Source: Reyranella sp.
Lineage (GTDB): Bacteria; Pseudomonadota; Alphaproteobacteria; Reyranellales; Reyranellaceae
DNA: 5,123 bases
Reading direction: 5' to 3'
NCBI GenBank assembly: GCA_030679805.1
Contig: JAUXST010000487.1
Location: 1 to 5,123 of the forward strand
Positions 1-5,123 of this stretch are shown one piece after another (positions within the stretch are counted from its first letter, which is position 1; every line of letters begins with the position of its first letter). The translations under genes were made by a program, and so were the position numbers. The notes beneath the pieces are model-generated. The model did no database searches, had not been told where the DNA came from, and worked only from the letters and a program-made list of their open reading frames with translations.

Positions 1-2
1 GG

Positions 3-605
3 AATGCGCCGGAGCCCGACGAAGACCATATCGCCAACGCCTGTCGCGCTGCCTTGCAGGCCGCCGCCGCGGGGCGCCGTCTCGCGGAGAAATGGCAGCG
101 GCTCGGCCGGCCAGGCTTCAAAACCCGGCTCGGGCTCCATACCGGGTCGGCGGTGGTCGGCAATGTCGGCGCACGCGAGCGCATCAATTACACCCTGGTC
201 GGCGCCGTTGCGAACCAGGCGTCGCGGCTCGAAGGGATGAACAAGGTCTATGGCACCGAGGTGCTGGCAAGCGGCGAGGTCGCCGGCCCCACGGCCGACC
301 GTTTCGTCTGGCGCCACATCGACCGCATCGTCGCGGTCGGCACCACGGAAATGCATGACATTCACGAGCCGCTGGGTGAGATCGACAGCGCCCCCGACCA
401 CGCCGCGCTGCTCGCCCATTGGGCGGCCGGACGCGCCGCCTATGTCGAGGGCCGCTTCGAAGCCGCGATCGTCTGCTTCAATGCCGTGGCGGAGATCCGG
501 CCGGGGGATGGGCCGAGCCGCGTCTTCATCGAGCGCTGCACCCGGTTTCTCCAGAACGGGACGCCCGAGGGCTGGGACGGCACCTGGCGCCTCGACAGCA
601 AGTGA
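3..605 (+). CDS. Class III adenylate/guanylate cyclase, C-terminal part (5' end outside the window)
   Basis: The reading frame is open from the first base of the window, so the gene begins upstream and 200 C-terminal residues are visible. The start NAPEPDEDHIANACRAAL is the typical segment that follows the metal-binding half of class III nucleotide cyclases. Next come a G-HTG-AVVGNVG-RINYT stretch and VGAVANQASRLEG. The transition-state Asn (fragment residue 71) and Arg (residue 75) of the N-x-A-S-R motif are present, and Thr64 sits where class IIIb enzymes carry Thr or Ser for purine selection. The usual Asp/Asn after the glycine of the G-D-x-V-N motif is Ala here. After the catalytic domain, residues about 133-184 resemble one TPR-like helix pair, then a PEGWDGTWRL tail common in this family. 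The product should make cAMP (less likely cGMP) from the nucleotide triphosphate. The sensor domain and the two metal-binding Asp residues lie outside the window and cannot be checked. Confidence 0.93.
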   Translation, partial: NAPEPDEDHIANACRAALQAAAAGRRLAEKWQRLGRPGFKTRLGLHTGSAVVGNVGARERINYTLVGAVANQASRLEGMNKVYGTEVLASGEVAGPTADRFVWRHIDRIVAVGTTEMHDIHEPLGEIDSAPDHAALLAHWAAGRAAYVEGRFEAAIVCFNAVAEIRPGDGPSRVFIERCTRFLQNGTPEGWDGTWRLDSK

Positions 606-619
606 TACGGCGACAAGCA

Positions 620-717
620 AAAGATCCCTCACTCCGTTCGGGATGACATCTCTTTCGTAATTGGCACCCGACGCCAACCCAGAAAAATTGTCATCCCGAA
701 CGGAGTGAGGGATCTTT
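620..717. repeat. 98-bp palindromic repeat element, perfect 29-bp inverted arms
   Basis: The left arm (620-648) and right arm (689-717) are perfect reverse complements over 29 bases, separated by a 40-base centre (649-688). The centre holds its own small hairpin, TTGGC (661-665) with GCCAA (673-677). Each arm also contains ATCCC and GGGAT (624-628 with 640-644), so single arms can fold alone. The element fills almost the whole gap between the convergent cyclase and deacetylase genes, and its last two bases belong to the deacetylase stop codon. Units with the core GTCATCCCGAACGGAGTGAG resemble dispersed intergenic palindromes seen in many bacterial genomes (from memory, not searched). It has no T-run typical of an intrinsic terminator, but such a long hairpin could end transcription from both sides. 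No target-site duplication is evident. Confidence 0.9.
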
Positions 718-1651
718 AAGATTGCCTCACCAGGGCGCGCACGTGCGCGACAGCCGACTCGGCCAGCGCCTCGAGGTCGTAGCCACCCTCGAGGGACGAG
801 ACGATGCGCCCCTCGGCGTGCTGGCCGGCGATCGCCATGAGTTCCTCTGTCAGCCAGACGAAATCCTCGGTTTCGACGTTCAACTGGGCCAGCGGATCGC
901 GGCGGTGGGCGTCGAAGCCTGCCGACACGATCAGAAGCTCCGGCGCGAAGAGGTCGAGCGCCGGCAGGATGCGATCACCCCAGGCGGTGCGGAACTCGGC
1001 ACTGCCGCTGCCGGCCGCGAGCGGCACGTTGACCACGTTTCCCGCCACCCCGCGCTCGCGCGCCGAGCCGGTGCCGGGGTAGAGCGGCGACTGGTGGGAC
1101 GAGGCATAGAACAATCGCGGATCGGGCTCGACGATGGCCTGGGTCCCCTGGCCGTGATGGACGTCGAAGTCGACGATTGCCACGCGCTTCAGGCCGTAGG
1201 CGGCCTGGGCATGGAGCGCGCCCACGGCGACGCTATTGAACAGACAGAAGCCGCCGGGAACGCTCGGCAGGGCGTGATGGCCGGGTGGCCGCACCGCGGC
1301 GAAGACGGTTTGCGCCGTTTCGCGCATCACGGCATCGACACCGGCAACCACGGCGCCGGCGGCGTGACGTGCCGCCTCGGCGCTGTCGGTGCTCATGATG
1401 GTGTCGGCGTCGATCTGGACCAGCTCGCCGGCCGGCGGGCGGACACCCAGGATTGCCTCGACATACTCCTGCGGGTGGACGCGCGTGAGCTGCTCGAGGG
1501 TGGCGGCGGGCGCGATGACCGAGACCAGGTGGGCGATGGCCGCGTCGTCGAGCGCGGCCAGAACCGCGCGCAGCCGGTCGGGGCGCTCGGGGTGGTAGTC
1601 GCCGGTGTCGTGGGTCAGGAACGACGGATGGCTGATGAGGAACGACGTCAT
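716..1651 (-). CDS. Histone deacetylase-like zinc amidohydrolase (class II HDAC / acetylpolyamine amidohydrolase / AcuC superfamily)
   Basis: The 311-residue protein spans the single arginase-fold deacetylase domain at about the usual length for bacterial members. Visible motifs, in order, are HPERPDRL (20-27), RPPGHHA with tandem His125/His126 (general acid/base pair), DFDVHHGQGTQ with zinc ligands Asp163 and His165, SAGFDAH with the third zinc ligand Asp247, and LEGGYD with the catalytic Tyr291. All catalytic residues are therefore intact. The motif style is that of the class II branch. Bacterial relatives remove acyl groups from lysine side chains, polyamines or other small amides in the cytoplasm; the substrate here is unknown. 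No signal peptide is present. The ATG at 1649-1651 is preceded on the minus strand by GAGGA (1657-1661) with a 5-base spacer, which supports this start. The gene diverges from the small exported-protein gene, and its TAA stop overlaps the palindromic element downstream. Confidence 0.95.
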   Translation of the reverse strand: MTSFLISHPSFLTHDTGDYHPERPDRLRAVLAALDDAAIAHLVSVIAPAATLEQLTRVHPQEYVEAILGVRPPAGELVQIDADTIMSTDSAEAARHAAGAVVAGVDAVMRETAQTVFAAVRPPGHHALPSVPGGFCLFNSVAVGALHAQAAYGLKRVAIVDFDVHHGQGTQAIVEPDPRLFYASSHQSPLYPGTGSARERGVAGNVVNVPLAAGSGSAEFRTAWGDRILPALDLFAPELLIVSAGFDAHRRDPLAQLNVETEDFVWLTEELMAIAGQHAEGRIVSSLEGGYDLEALAESAVAHVRALVRQS

Positions 1652-1704
1652 GTATTTCCTCTAGCGCGGCGGACGGCGCCGGGATAGGCCATCCGATCCG
1701 TCAC

Positions 1705-1732
1705 TTGAGCCGCCGTGCGGAGCGGCGATAAG
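1705..1732 (+). promoter_or_regulatory. Candidate sigma-70-type promoter for the small exported protein gene
   Basis: TTGAGC (1705-1710) and GATAAG (1727-1732) match four of six bases each of the -35 and -10 consensus, with a 16-base spacer. Transcription would begin near 1739, giving a short leader of about 20 bases that includes the G-rich ribosome-binding stretch at 1746-1751. This lies in the 109-base gap between divergent genes. I saw no equally good promoter for the minus-strand deacetylase in the same gap. Confidence 0.35.
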
Positions 1733-1760
1733 ATGCCGGCGCCTTGGGGGATTTCGATAA

Positions 1761-2120
1761 ATGTTGCGTACGATTGCCGTCGCCATGCTCTCGCTGATTG
1801 CCGGGAGCGCGCTCGCCGTGGACACCACTTTCCTGCTGGTCAACTCGACCAGCTATCCGATCAGCGAGATGTCGATCTCGCAGCACGACATGAGCATGTG
1901 GAGCCCCAATCTGCTCCGCGGGCCCATCATCAAGCCCGGCGAGGCGCGCCAGGTGGTGATCCCGGCGTCGCAACTCGTTTGCCAGGTCGATATCAAGCTC
2001 GGCTTCTCCGACGGCACCCCGCCGGCGATCTGGCAGTACCTCAATCTGTGCAATCTCAGGAAGCTCCAGGTCTTCTATGACCGCTACAGCGGCGTCACGA
2101 CGGCCAGGTACAACGAATAG
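1761..2120 (+). CDS. Small exported protein of unknown function
   Basis: The 119-residue product begins with a typical Sec signal peptide: MLRT, a hydrophobic core to about residue 16, then S-A-L-A with predicted cleavage after Ala19. The mature part of about 100 residues starts VDTTFLLVNST and reads as a beta-rich domain. It contains a W-S-P-N-L-L-R-G segment (47-54), a PGEARQVVIP strand (59-68), and two cysteines (Cys74 and Cys97, the second in LNLCNL) that could form a disulfide in the periplasm. The order 'V-N-x-T ... W ... L-G/L-R-G ... P-G ... D-I/L-K ... L-N-L-C' recalls small periplasmic proteins commonly annotated only as hypothetical in Proteobacteria; I do not know their role. The ATG at 1761 has GGGGGA (1746-1751) nine bases upstream. 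The gene diverges from the deacetylase and lies 245 bases before the patatin gene on the same strand. Co-transcription with the patatin gene is possible but not shown. Confidence 0.82.
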   Translation: MLRTIAVAMLSLIAGSALAVDTTFLLVNSTSYPISEMSISQHDMSMWSPNLLRGPIIKPGEARQVVIPASQLVCQVDIKLGFSDGTPPAIWQYLNLCNLRKLQVFYDRYSGVTTARYNE

Positions 2121-2138
2121 GTTCTGGAGCGTGATGAA

Positions 2139-2160
2139 ACTAAGCTGTGAACTCATAAAC
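2139..2160 (+). repeat. Direct repeat copy A (partner at 3454-3475)
   Basis: This 22-base stretch matches 3454-3475 at 18 of 22 positions, including the core GTGAACTCATAAAC (2147-2160), which differs from the other copy at one base. In both copies, exactly 27 bases later, the motif GTCCG begins (2188 here), followed by a reverse-complementary GCGGAC. The 27-base spacers do not match beyond chance. The two copies bracket the patatin gene. Confidence 0.7.
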
Positions 2161-2187
2161 AGGCGTTACCCGAACCAACGCAGGGAT

Positions 2188-2212
2188 GTCCGCTTCCGAG
2201 CCTAAAGCGGAC
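2188..2212. repeat. Inverted repeat / hairpin GTCCGCTT-AAGCGGAC
   Basis: GTCCGCTT (2188-2195) and AAGCGGAC (2205-2212) form a perfect 8-bp stem with a 9-base loop. It lies 67 bases after the small exported-protein stop and may mark its transcript end, although no T-run follows. Motifs of this kind recur in intergenic DNA of alphaproteobacteria (from memory). It forms part of the composite repeat that starts at 2139. Confidence 0.65.
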
Positions 2213-2231
2213 TTCGGTCACACCCCTTGCC

Positions 2232-2327
2232 ATGTCTCAAAAGTGCCAAATGGAGACATCGGCACGCGGTTACTCACGGCGTTGGAGCCTCTGACGCCGT
2301 TGATGGGCCAGTGGCCGCTCCGCCCAT
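2232..2327. other. Cluster of short inverted repeats in the leader before the patatin gene
   Basis: Three further small hairpins follow the one at 2188: ATGTCTC/GAGACAT (2232-2238 with 2253-2259), CGGCGT/ACGCCG (2277-2282 with 2294-2299) and ATGGGC/GCCCAT (2303-2308 with 2322-2327). The last can alternatively fold as GGCC-AGT-GGCC (2306-2316). Short stems occur by chance in GC-rich DNA, so only the run of them in non-coding DNA is notable. The 245-base stretch 2121-2365 holds no gene that I can support. Confidence 0.4.
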
Positions 2328-2336
2328 TCGATGGCA

Positions 2337-2348
2337 TATGCATGCATA
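2337..2348. promoter_or_regulatory. 12-bp perfect palindrome TATGCATGCATA, possible operator
   Basis: The sequence TATGCATGCATA is its own reverse complement, and it ends five bases before the GGAGG ribosome-binding site of the patatin gene. Its position and A/T-richness relative to its surroundings would suit a dimeric repressor site. A perfect palindrome of this length is expected about once by chance in a window of this size, so the call is weak. Confidence 0.25.
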
Positions 2349-2353
2349 CTCTT

Positions 2354-2358
2354 GGAGG
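2354..2358 (+). promoter_or_regulatory. Ribosome-binding site that fixes the TTG start of the patatin gene
   Basis: GGAGG stands seven bases before TTG at 2366-2368, which is in frame with the patatin domain and places a twin-arginine signal at residues 6-11. The in-frame ATG codons further upstream (2186 and 2342) have no comparable site. Confidence 0.75.
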
Positions 2359-2365
2359 CACGTCC

Positions 2366-3454
2366 TTGACCCGTCCATACTCCCGACGCGACCTGCTCGT
2401 CACCGGAGCGGCCACAACCCTCATCGCCGCTCCGTTGGCCTCGGGCGCAGTCCATGCGCAGGGCCAGACGGCCCCAACCTCTGCCCCGCAGAACGGCGCC
2501 ACGCCCGCCGGCTGGAGCGACGGACTGGCGCATCCCATTCCTTATGCACCTGCGCTCGGCACTGGCCGGGAGCGCGGCCTGGTCCTGGGCGGTGGCGGCG
2601 TCTACCTCGTCGCCTGGATGATTGGCTATTTCTACGCCCTGAAGAAGAACGGCGTCGACCTGGCGCTGGCCGACATCGTTGTCGGCACGTCCGCCGGATC
2701 GGTCGCCGGCGCCGTGCTGACCGGCGGCAGATTGTGGCGGCTTAGTGCCGAGCTTGACGTGTTCGGCGATTTCCCGAAGCTGTTTGCCGCCATGGTGCCA
2801 GCCGTAAAGGCCAACGAAAGCCAGCAGCGGGCACGCGCGTTTTCGGTCGAGGCGCGTGACGCCCACCCCGAGACTATCCGCGCGATCGGCCGCGCGGCCA
2901 TGGCAGCGCACAATCCCGACGACGCGGACCACTACTTCACGGCGCTCGGCCGCCTGATCGGCGACGACCCTTGGCCCTCGCCGAAACTGCACACCACTGC
3001 GAACGACTGCTACACCGGCGAGCGCCTGGTGGTGAGCCAGAGCGCGGGCATTCCCGTCAAGGTCGCCTGTGCTGCCAGCTCCTCACTGCCGGGAGCAATG
3101 GGGCCGACCTGGCTGAAGGACCGGCTCTGCATGGACGGCGGGATCTGCCAGACCAGCACGCATGCCGACGTGGTCGCCGGAGTGAAGCGCGCACTGATCA
3201 TCTCCCTCACCGACGGCGGGCCGCAGGCGGCAACCCAGGGCCTTCGCACCTCGGGCATGCCCAACACATTACAGCAGGAGGTCCGTAACCTCGAGGCGCG
3301 CGGGACGCGTACCCTGCTCGTGGTTGCAGGCCTGCTTCCCGGCGTAGAAAAAGTGGACAGCATCATGGACCCGAAATGGATTGAGCCGTTGCTCAAGTAC
3401 GGGCACGAGCGCGGCTTGGCCGACGTTGCTCGGGTGAAGACCCTTTGGCTGTGA
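2366..3454 (+). CDS. Patatin-like phospholipase/acyl hydrolase with twin-arginine signal peptide
   Basis: From the TTG start the protein has 362 residues. It opens with SRRDLL (6-11), a hydrophobic stretch (12-29) and A-V-H-A-Q with likely cleavage after Ala31, a typical Tat signal, so the folded enzyme should reach the periplasm. The patatin domain follows: glycine-rich oxyanion loop GLVLGGGGVYLVAW (71-84), nucleophile elbow G-T-S-A-G (107-111, Ser109), the conserved A-A-S-S-S-L-P-G stretch (236-243), and the D-G-G motif (257-259) supplying the dyad partner Asp257. Both dyad residues are intact. Relatives release fatty acids from phospholipids or other acyl esters; the substrate is unknown. 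The loop usually has a small or basic residue then Gly after GGGG-V, whereas here Tyr80 and Leu81 occur. An in-frame ATG at 2186 would add 60 residues of repeat-derived, non-domain sequence and bury the Tat signal, so I reject it. The gene is convergent with the hydrolase downstream. Confidence 0.9.
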   Translation: MTRPYSRRDLLVTGAATTLIAAPLASGAVHAQGQTAPTSAPQNGATPAGWSDGLAHPIPYAPALGTGRERGLVLGGGGVYLVAWMIGYFYALKKNGVDLALADIVVGTSAGSVAGAVLTGGRLWRLSAELDVFGDFPKLFAAMVPAVKANESQQRARAFSVEARDAHPETIRAIGRAAMAAHNPDDADHYFTALGRLIGDDPWPSPKLHTTANDCYTGERLVVSQSAGIPVKVACAASSSLPGAMGPTWLKDRLCMDGGICQTSTHADVVAGVKRALIISLTDGGPQAATQGLRTSGMPNTLQQEVRNLEARGTRTLLVVAGLLPGVEKVDSIMDPKWIEPLLKYGHERGLADVARVKTLWL

Positions 3455-3475
3455 CTAGGACGTGAACTCATTAAC
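3454..3475 (+). repeat. Direct repeat copy B (partner at 2139-2160)
   Basis: This copy begins on the last base of the patatin stop codon and contains GTGAACTCATTAAC (3462-3475). It matches copy A at 18 of 22 positions and, like copy A, is followed after exactly 27 bases by GTCCG (3503). Confidence 0.7.
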
Positions 3476-3502
3476 GAACCCGGATTGCATTGGTGAGCCA
3501 AA

Positions 3503-3572
3503 GTCCGTTCAGGGTCAGGCGAGTCGTTCTGGTGGGCCGCCGACGACTACCGGTCTACCCCACTGAGCGGAC
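3503..3572. repeat. Nested imperfect inverted repeat downstream of the patatin gene
   Basis: GTCCGTTCA (3503-3511) pairs with TGAGCGGAC (3564-3572) over nine positions with one G-T wobble. Inside it, AGTCGT (3522-3527) pairs with ACGACT (3543-3548). The outer arms correspond to the GTCCGCTT/AAGCGGAC arms at 2188-2212 but are degraded and held further apart. The gap 3455-3701 otherwise holds no gene I can support. Confidence 0.45.
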
Positions 3573-3624
3573 ATCCTTCGGGTCTGGCGGGAGGCCGAAT
3601 AGATTCGCATTCTCTCCAGTGGCG

Positions 3625-3648
3625 CGCTCCCACGAACGAGCGAATTTT
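3625..3648 (+). terminator. Candidate weak intrinsic terminator
   Basis: CGCTC (3625-3629) and GAGCG (3638-3642) form a 5-bp GC-rich stem with an 8-base loop, followed by AATTTT (3643-3648). This is oriented to end plus-strand transcripts from the patatin gene about 170 bases after its stop. The stem is short and the T-run only four bases. Confidence 0.25.
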
Positions 3649-3701
3649 CGGCGGTCACTCGACACGAGTCGGGACGACGGTCAGACCTAAAATCATCTCG
3701 C

Positions 3702-4793
3702 TTAGCCCAGGAACCAGTCGAGGATCGCCGCATTCTCGTCGCGCGGGTAGGTGTGCGACAGATCGGCGATCTCGCGATAGATCACCGCGGCGCCGGCCTG
3801 CTCAAGGGCGAGGTGGGCACTCCGGGCGATTTCAGGCGGGAACATCCAGTCCTGCGCACCGTGCACGATATGGACCGGTAGTCCGCGCACGCGAGCGGGA
3901 TCTGCAAAGCCCATCATCATCGGATGGAAGGCAGCAGCCACCGGCGCCAGGTGCGTAAAACGGCAGTCGCCGCGCAGGCCCAGGACATAGGTGAAGGTGC
4001 CGCCGTCGCTCATGCCGGTCAGGAGCTGCCGCGCGGGATCGACGTTCCACTGGCTCGCGACCTTGTCGACCATGCCGTCGATGTTCGGCCCATCCTCTTC
4101 CGGCTCCATCAGCGACCAGGTCGAGCCGCTCGCTGTCGGCGCGATCACGATCAGGCCGCGCGTGCGTGCCTCGCGCAGCCAGCTCCACAGGAAGGCGCCG
4201 CCATTGCCGCTGCCGCCGTGCATCGCCACGACGAGTGGCAGGGCGCGCGCGGCATCATAGGTTTCCGGCACGTAGAGCGAGAAAGCGCCGCGGGTGCCGG
4301 CCGGCCCGCCGACATGCATCACGCCGACCCTGTCACGGGTGGAGTCGGCACCCGCCAGCCGATTCAGCAGGGCCGCATCGTCGCGGGCGGCAGGTTCCAG
4401 GAAGAACTGGCTGACCGGCCGCAGGTGCGTGGCCATCGGATAGATCGCTTCGGCGGCGCGGGCGTAGCCCCGCAGCGCTCGGTAGGCGGCAACGATCGGC
4501 TGCGGTGCCTCACCGGCGGCGAGGAGCCCGGTGATCCCTTCGCCCGCCGCCTCGGCGGCGCGTTCCAGGCAGTCACGCACCGGCTCTAGCCGCTCCGGCC
4601 AAGCCATGGCGCGCGAGGCCGAAAGCGCTGCCTCTACGTCGTCGTTGCGGCCGGCAACCGCGTCGATCAACCGAGGCAGATTGGTGGGCGAGAGGTGGCG
4701 GCCAGTGAATTCCAGCGCATAGAGCGCCCGGAGTGTCGCCGGGACCAGGCTGGCAATGGCGTCGATGGCAGGGTCGTTCGCTGCGTCGGCCAT
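3702..4793 (-). CDS. Alpha/beta hydrolase (esterase/PHB-depolymerase-like) with N-terminal helical domain
   Basis: The 363-residue protein has two parts. Residues 1 to about 150 are Ala/Leu/Arg-rich and look wholly helical, with no motif I recognise. Residues about 165-363 form an alpha/beta hydrolase: LPLVVAMHGGSGNGG (185-199) carries the HGG oxyanion motif, G-M-S-D-G (260-264) gives nucleophile Ser262, HGAQDWMFP (311-319) gives Asp315, and DLSHTYP (344-350) gives His347, so the triad is complete. This arrangement resembles PHB-depolymerase/LpqC-type and carboxylesterase-type esterases that cleave short or medium ester bonds; the substrate is not known. There is no signal peptide, so it is probably cytoplasmic. 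ATG at 4791-4793 follows the upstream GMC oxidoreductase stop by 12 bases, with a strong G-rich ribosome-binding site between them, so translation is probably coupled. It could equally be a lactonase or peptidase of the same fold. Confidence 0.85.
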   Translation of the reverse strand: MADAANDPAIDAIASLVPATLRALYALEFTGRHLSPTNLPRLIDAVAGRNDDVEAALSASRAMAWPERLEPVRDCLERAAEAAGEGITGLLAAGEAPQPIVAAYRALRGYARAAEAIYPMATHLRPVSQFFLEPAARDDAALLNRLAGADSTRDRVGVMHVGGPAGTRGAFSLYVPETYDAARALPLVVAMHGGSGNGGAFLWSWLREARTRGLIVIAPTASGSTWSLMEPEEDGPNIDGMVDKVASQWNVDPARQLLTGMSDGGTFTYVLGLRGDCRFTHLAPVAAAFHPMMMGFADPARVRGLPVHIVHGAQDWMFPPEIARSAHLALEQAGAAVIYREIADLSHTYPRDENAAILDWFLG

Positions 4794-4800
4794 CGGTCCG

Positions 4801-4807
4801 CCCCCTC
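4801..4807 (-). promoter_or_regulatory. Ribosome-binding site of the hydrolase overlapping the upstream stop codon
   Basis: On the minus strand GAGGGGG lies seven bases before the hydrolase ATG, and its first two bases are the last two of the TGA stop of the GMC oxidoreductase. This geometry favours reinitiation or translational coupling and supports the chosen ATG. Confidence 0.6.
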
Positions 4808-5123
4808 AGTCCTTCAGCACAACCGCTTCCAGCGCCGGGCGACCACGGATCATGTCCGCCGCCTTTTCCGCAATCATCAGCACCGAGGCGTTGAGGTTGG
4901 CGGACGGCATGGCCGGCATGATCGAGGCATCGACGACGCGCAAGCCCTCCAGGCCGCGAACACGCAGCTGGTCGTCGACCACCGCCGTCGGATCGGTATC
5001 GGGCGCCATGCGGCAGGAGCCCATGAGATGGAAGGTCGTCGTGCCGCGCTGCTTGGCGGCCGTCAGCAAGTCGTCGTCGGACTGTTTCTCGGCGCCGGGG
5101 AATTCCTCGCGATCGTAGTATTT
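4806..5123 (-). CDS. GMC-family FAD oxidoreductase, C-terminal end (5' end outside the window)
   Basis: The last 105 residues are visible, starting KYYDREEFPGAEKQ; the gene starts beyond the right edge. The segment TTFHLMGSCRM holds the catalytic His (fragment residue 32) of the family's H-x-x-G-x-C-R-M signature. LRVVDASIMPAMPSANLNAS is the conserved C-terminal FAD/active-site stretch, with the Asn pair N-L-N (fragment residues 76 and 78) supplying the second active-site residue. IAEKAADMI then ends the core. The wording of these motifs is closest to choline-dehydrogenase/alcohol-dehydrogenase-type members, which oxidise primary alcohols to aldehydes with FAD. The N-terminal GxGxxG dinucleotide-binding motif and substrate-defining regions are not in view, so the substrate cannot be named. 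It is followed closely by the alpha/beta hydrolase on the same strand, suggesting an operon. Confidence 0.93.
   Translation of the reverse strand, partial: KYYDREEFPGAEKQSDDDLLTAAKQRGTTTFHLMGSCRMAPDTDPTAVVDDQLRVRGLEGLRVVDASIMPAMPSANLNASVLMIAEKAADMIRGRPALEAVVLKD

Noticed and set aside
54..605. TTG at 54 as the start of the cyclase gene
   Set aside because: The frame is open to the window edge and the upstream residues belong to the conserved cyclase domain, so the gene starts outside the window.
620..717. Reading the palindrome as a CRISPR repeat or a transposase-bearing insertion sequence
   Set aside because: There are only two arms in inverted orientation, no repeat-spacer array, and no room for a transposase.
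722..1687. Long 321-codon open frame on the plus strand across the deacetylase gene
   Set aside because: It is antisense to a gene with all catalytic motifs intact; its translation has no recognisable domain, and long antisense frames are expected in GC-rich coding DNA.
1701..2156. 151-codon minus-strand open frame over the small exported-protein gene
   Set aside because: No domain, signal or ribosome-binding site supports it, whereas the plus-strand frame has a clear signal peptide.
2270..2992. 240-codon minus-strand open frame over the patatin gene
   Set aside because: It is a shadow of the patatin coding frame and has low-complexity Arg/Ala/Gly composition without motifs.
3490..3733. Two short open frames (plus 3490-3690, minus 3515-3733) in the gap after the patatin gene
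   Set aside because: Both overlap degraded inverted repeats, are Arg/Ser-rich without motifs and lack convincing ribosome-binding sites; the minus one also runs into the hydrolase end.
3924..4589. 221-codon plus-strand open frame over the hydrolase gene
   Set aside because: It is antisense to a hydrolase with a complete catalytic triad and has no motif of its own.

Overview
The window is GC-rich DNA with a strong G/C preference at third codon positions. Protein families and gene style point to an alphaproteobacterium, such as a Rhizobiales- or Rhodospirillales-like soil or water organism. The exact order cannot be settled from the sequence. No RNA genes, CRISPR array, transposase or phage genes are visible.

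Layout: (1) 3-605, plus strand, is the C-terminal part of a class III adenylate/guanylate cyclase that begins upstream of the window. (2) 620-717 is a 98-bp palindromic element between the convergent cyclase and deacetylase genes; its right edge runs into the deacetylase stop codon. (3) 716-1651, minus, is a complete zinc-dependent histone-deacetylase-like amidohydrolase. (4) 1761-2120, plus, diverges from it and encodes a small exported protein of unknown function. (5) 2121-2365 is a leader rich in short inverted repeats, followed by a Tat-exported patatin-like lipid acyl hydrolase at 2366-3454, plus, which most likely starts at a TTG codon. (6) 3455-3701 is a non-coding gap between convergent genes that carries a second copy of a repeat also found upstream of the patatin gene. 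(7) 4806-5123 (end of a GMC-family alcohol/choline-dehydrogenase-like flavoenzyme, running off the window) and 3702-4793 (an alpha/beta hydrolase with an extra helical N-terminal domain) are on the minus strand. They are separated by 12 bases and look like one operon.

The genes do not form one recognisable pathway. The only strong functional coupling is between the GMC oxidoreductase and the alpha/beta hydrolase, which may act in sequence on an ester or alcohol substrate. The most unusual structure is the pair of direct repeats with identical internal spacing that bracket the patatin gene, together with the perfect 29-bp inverted repeat at 620-717. I found no convincing evidence of a new multi-gene system.
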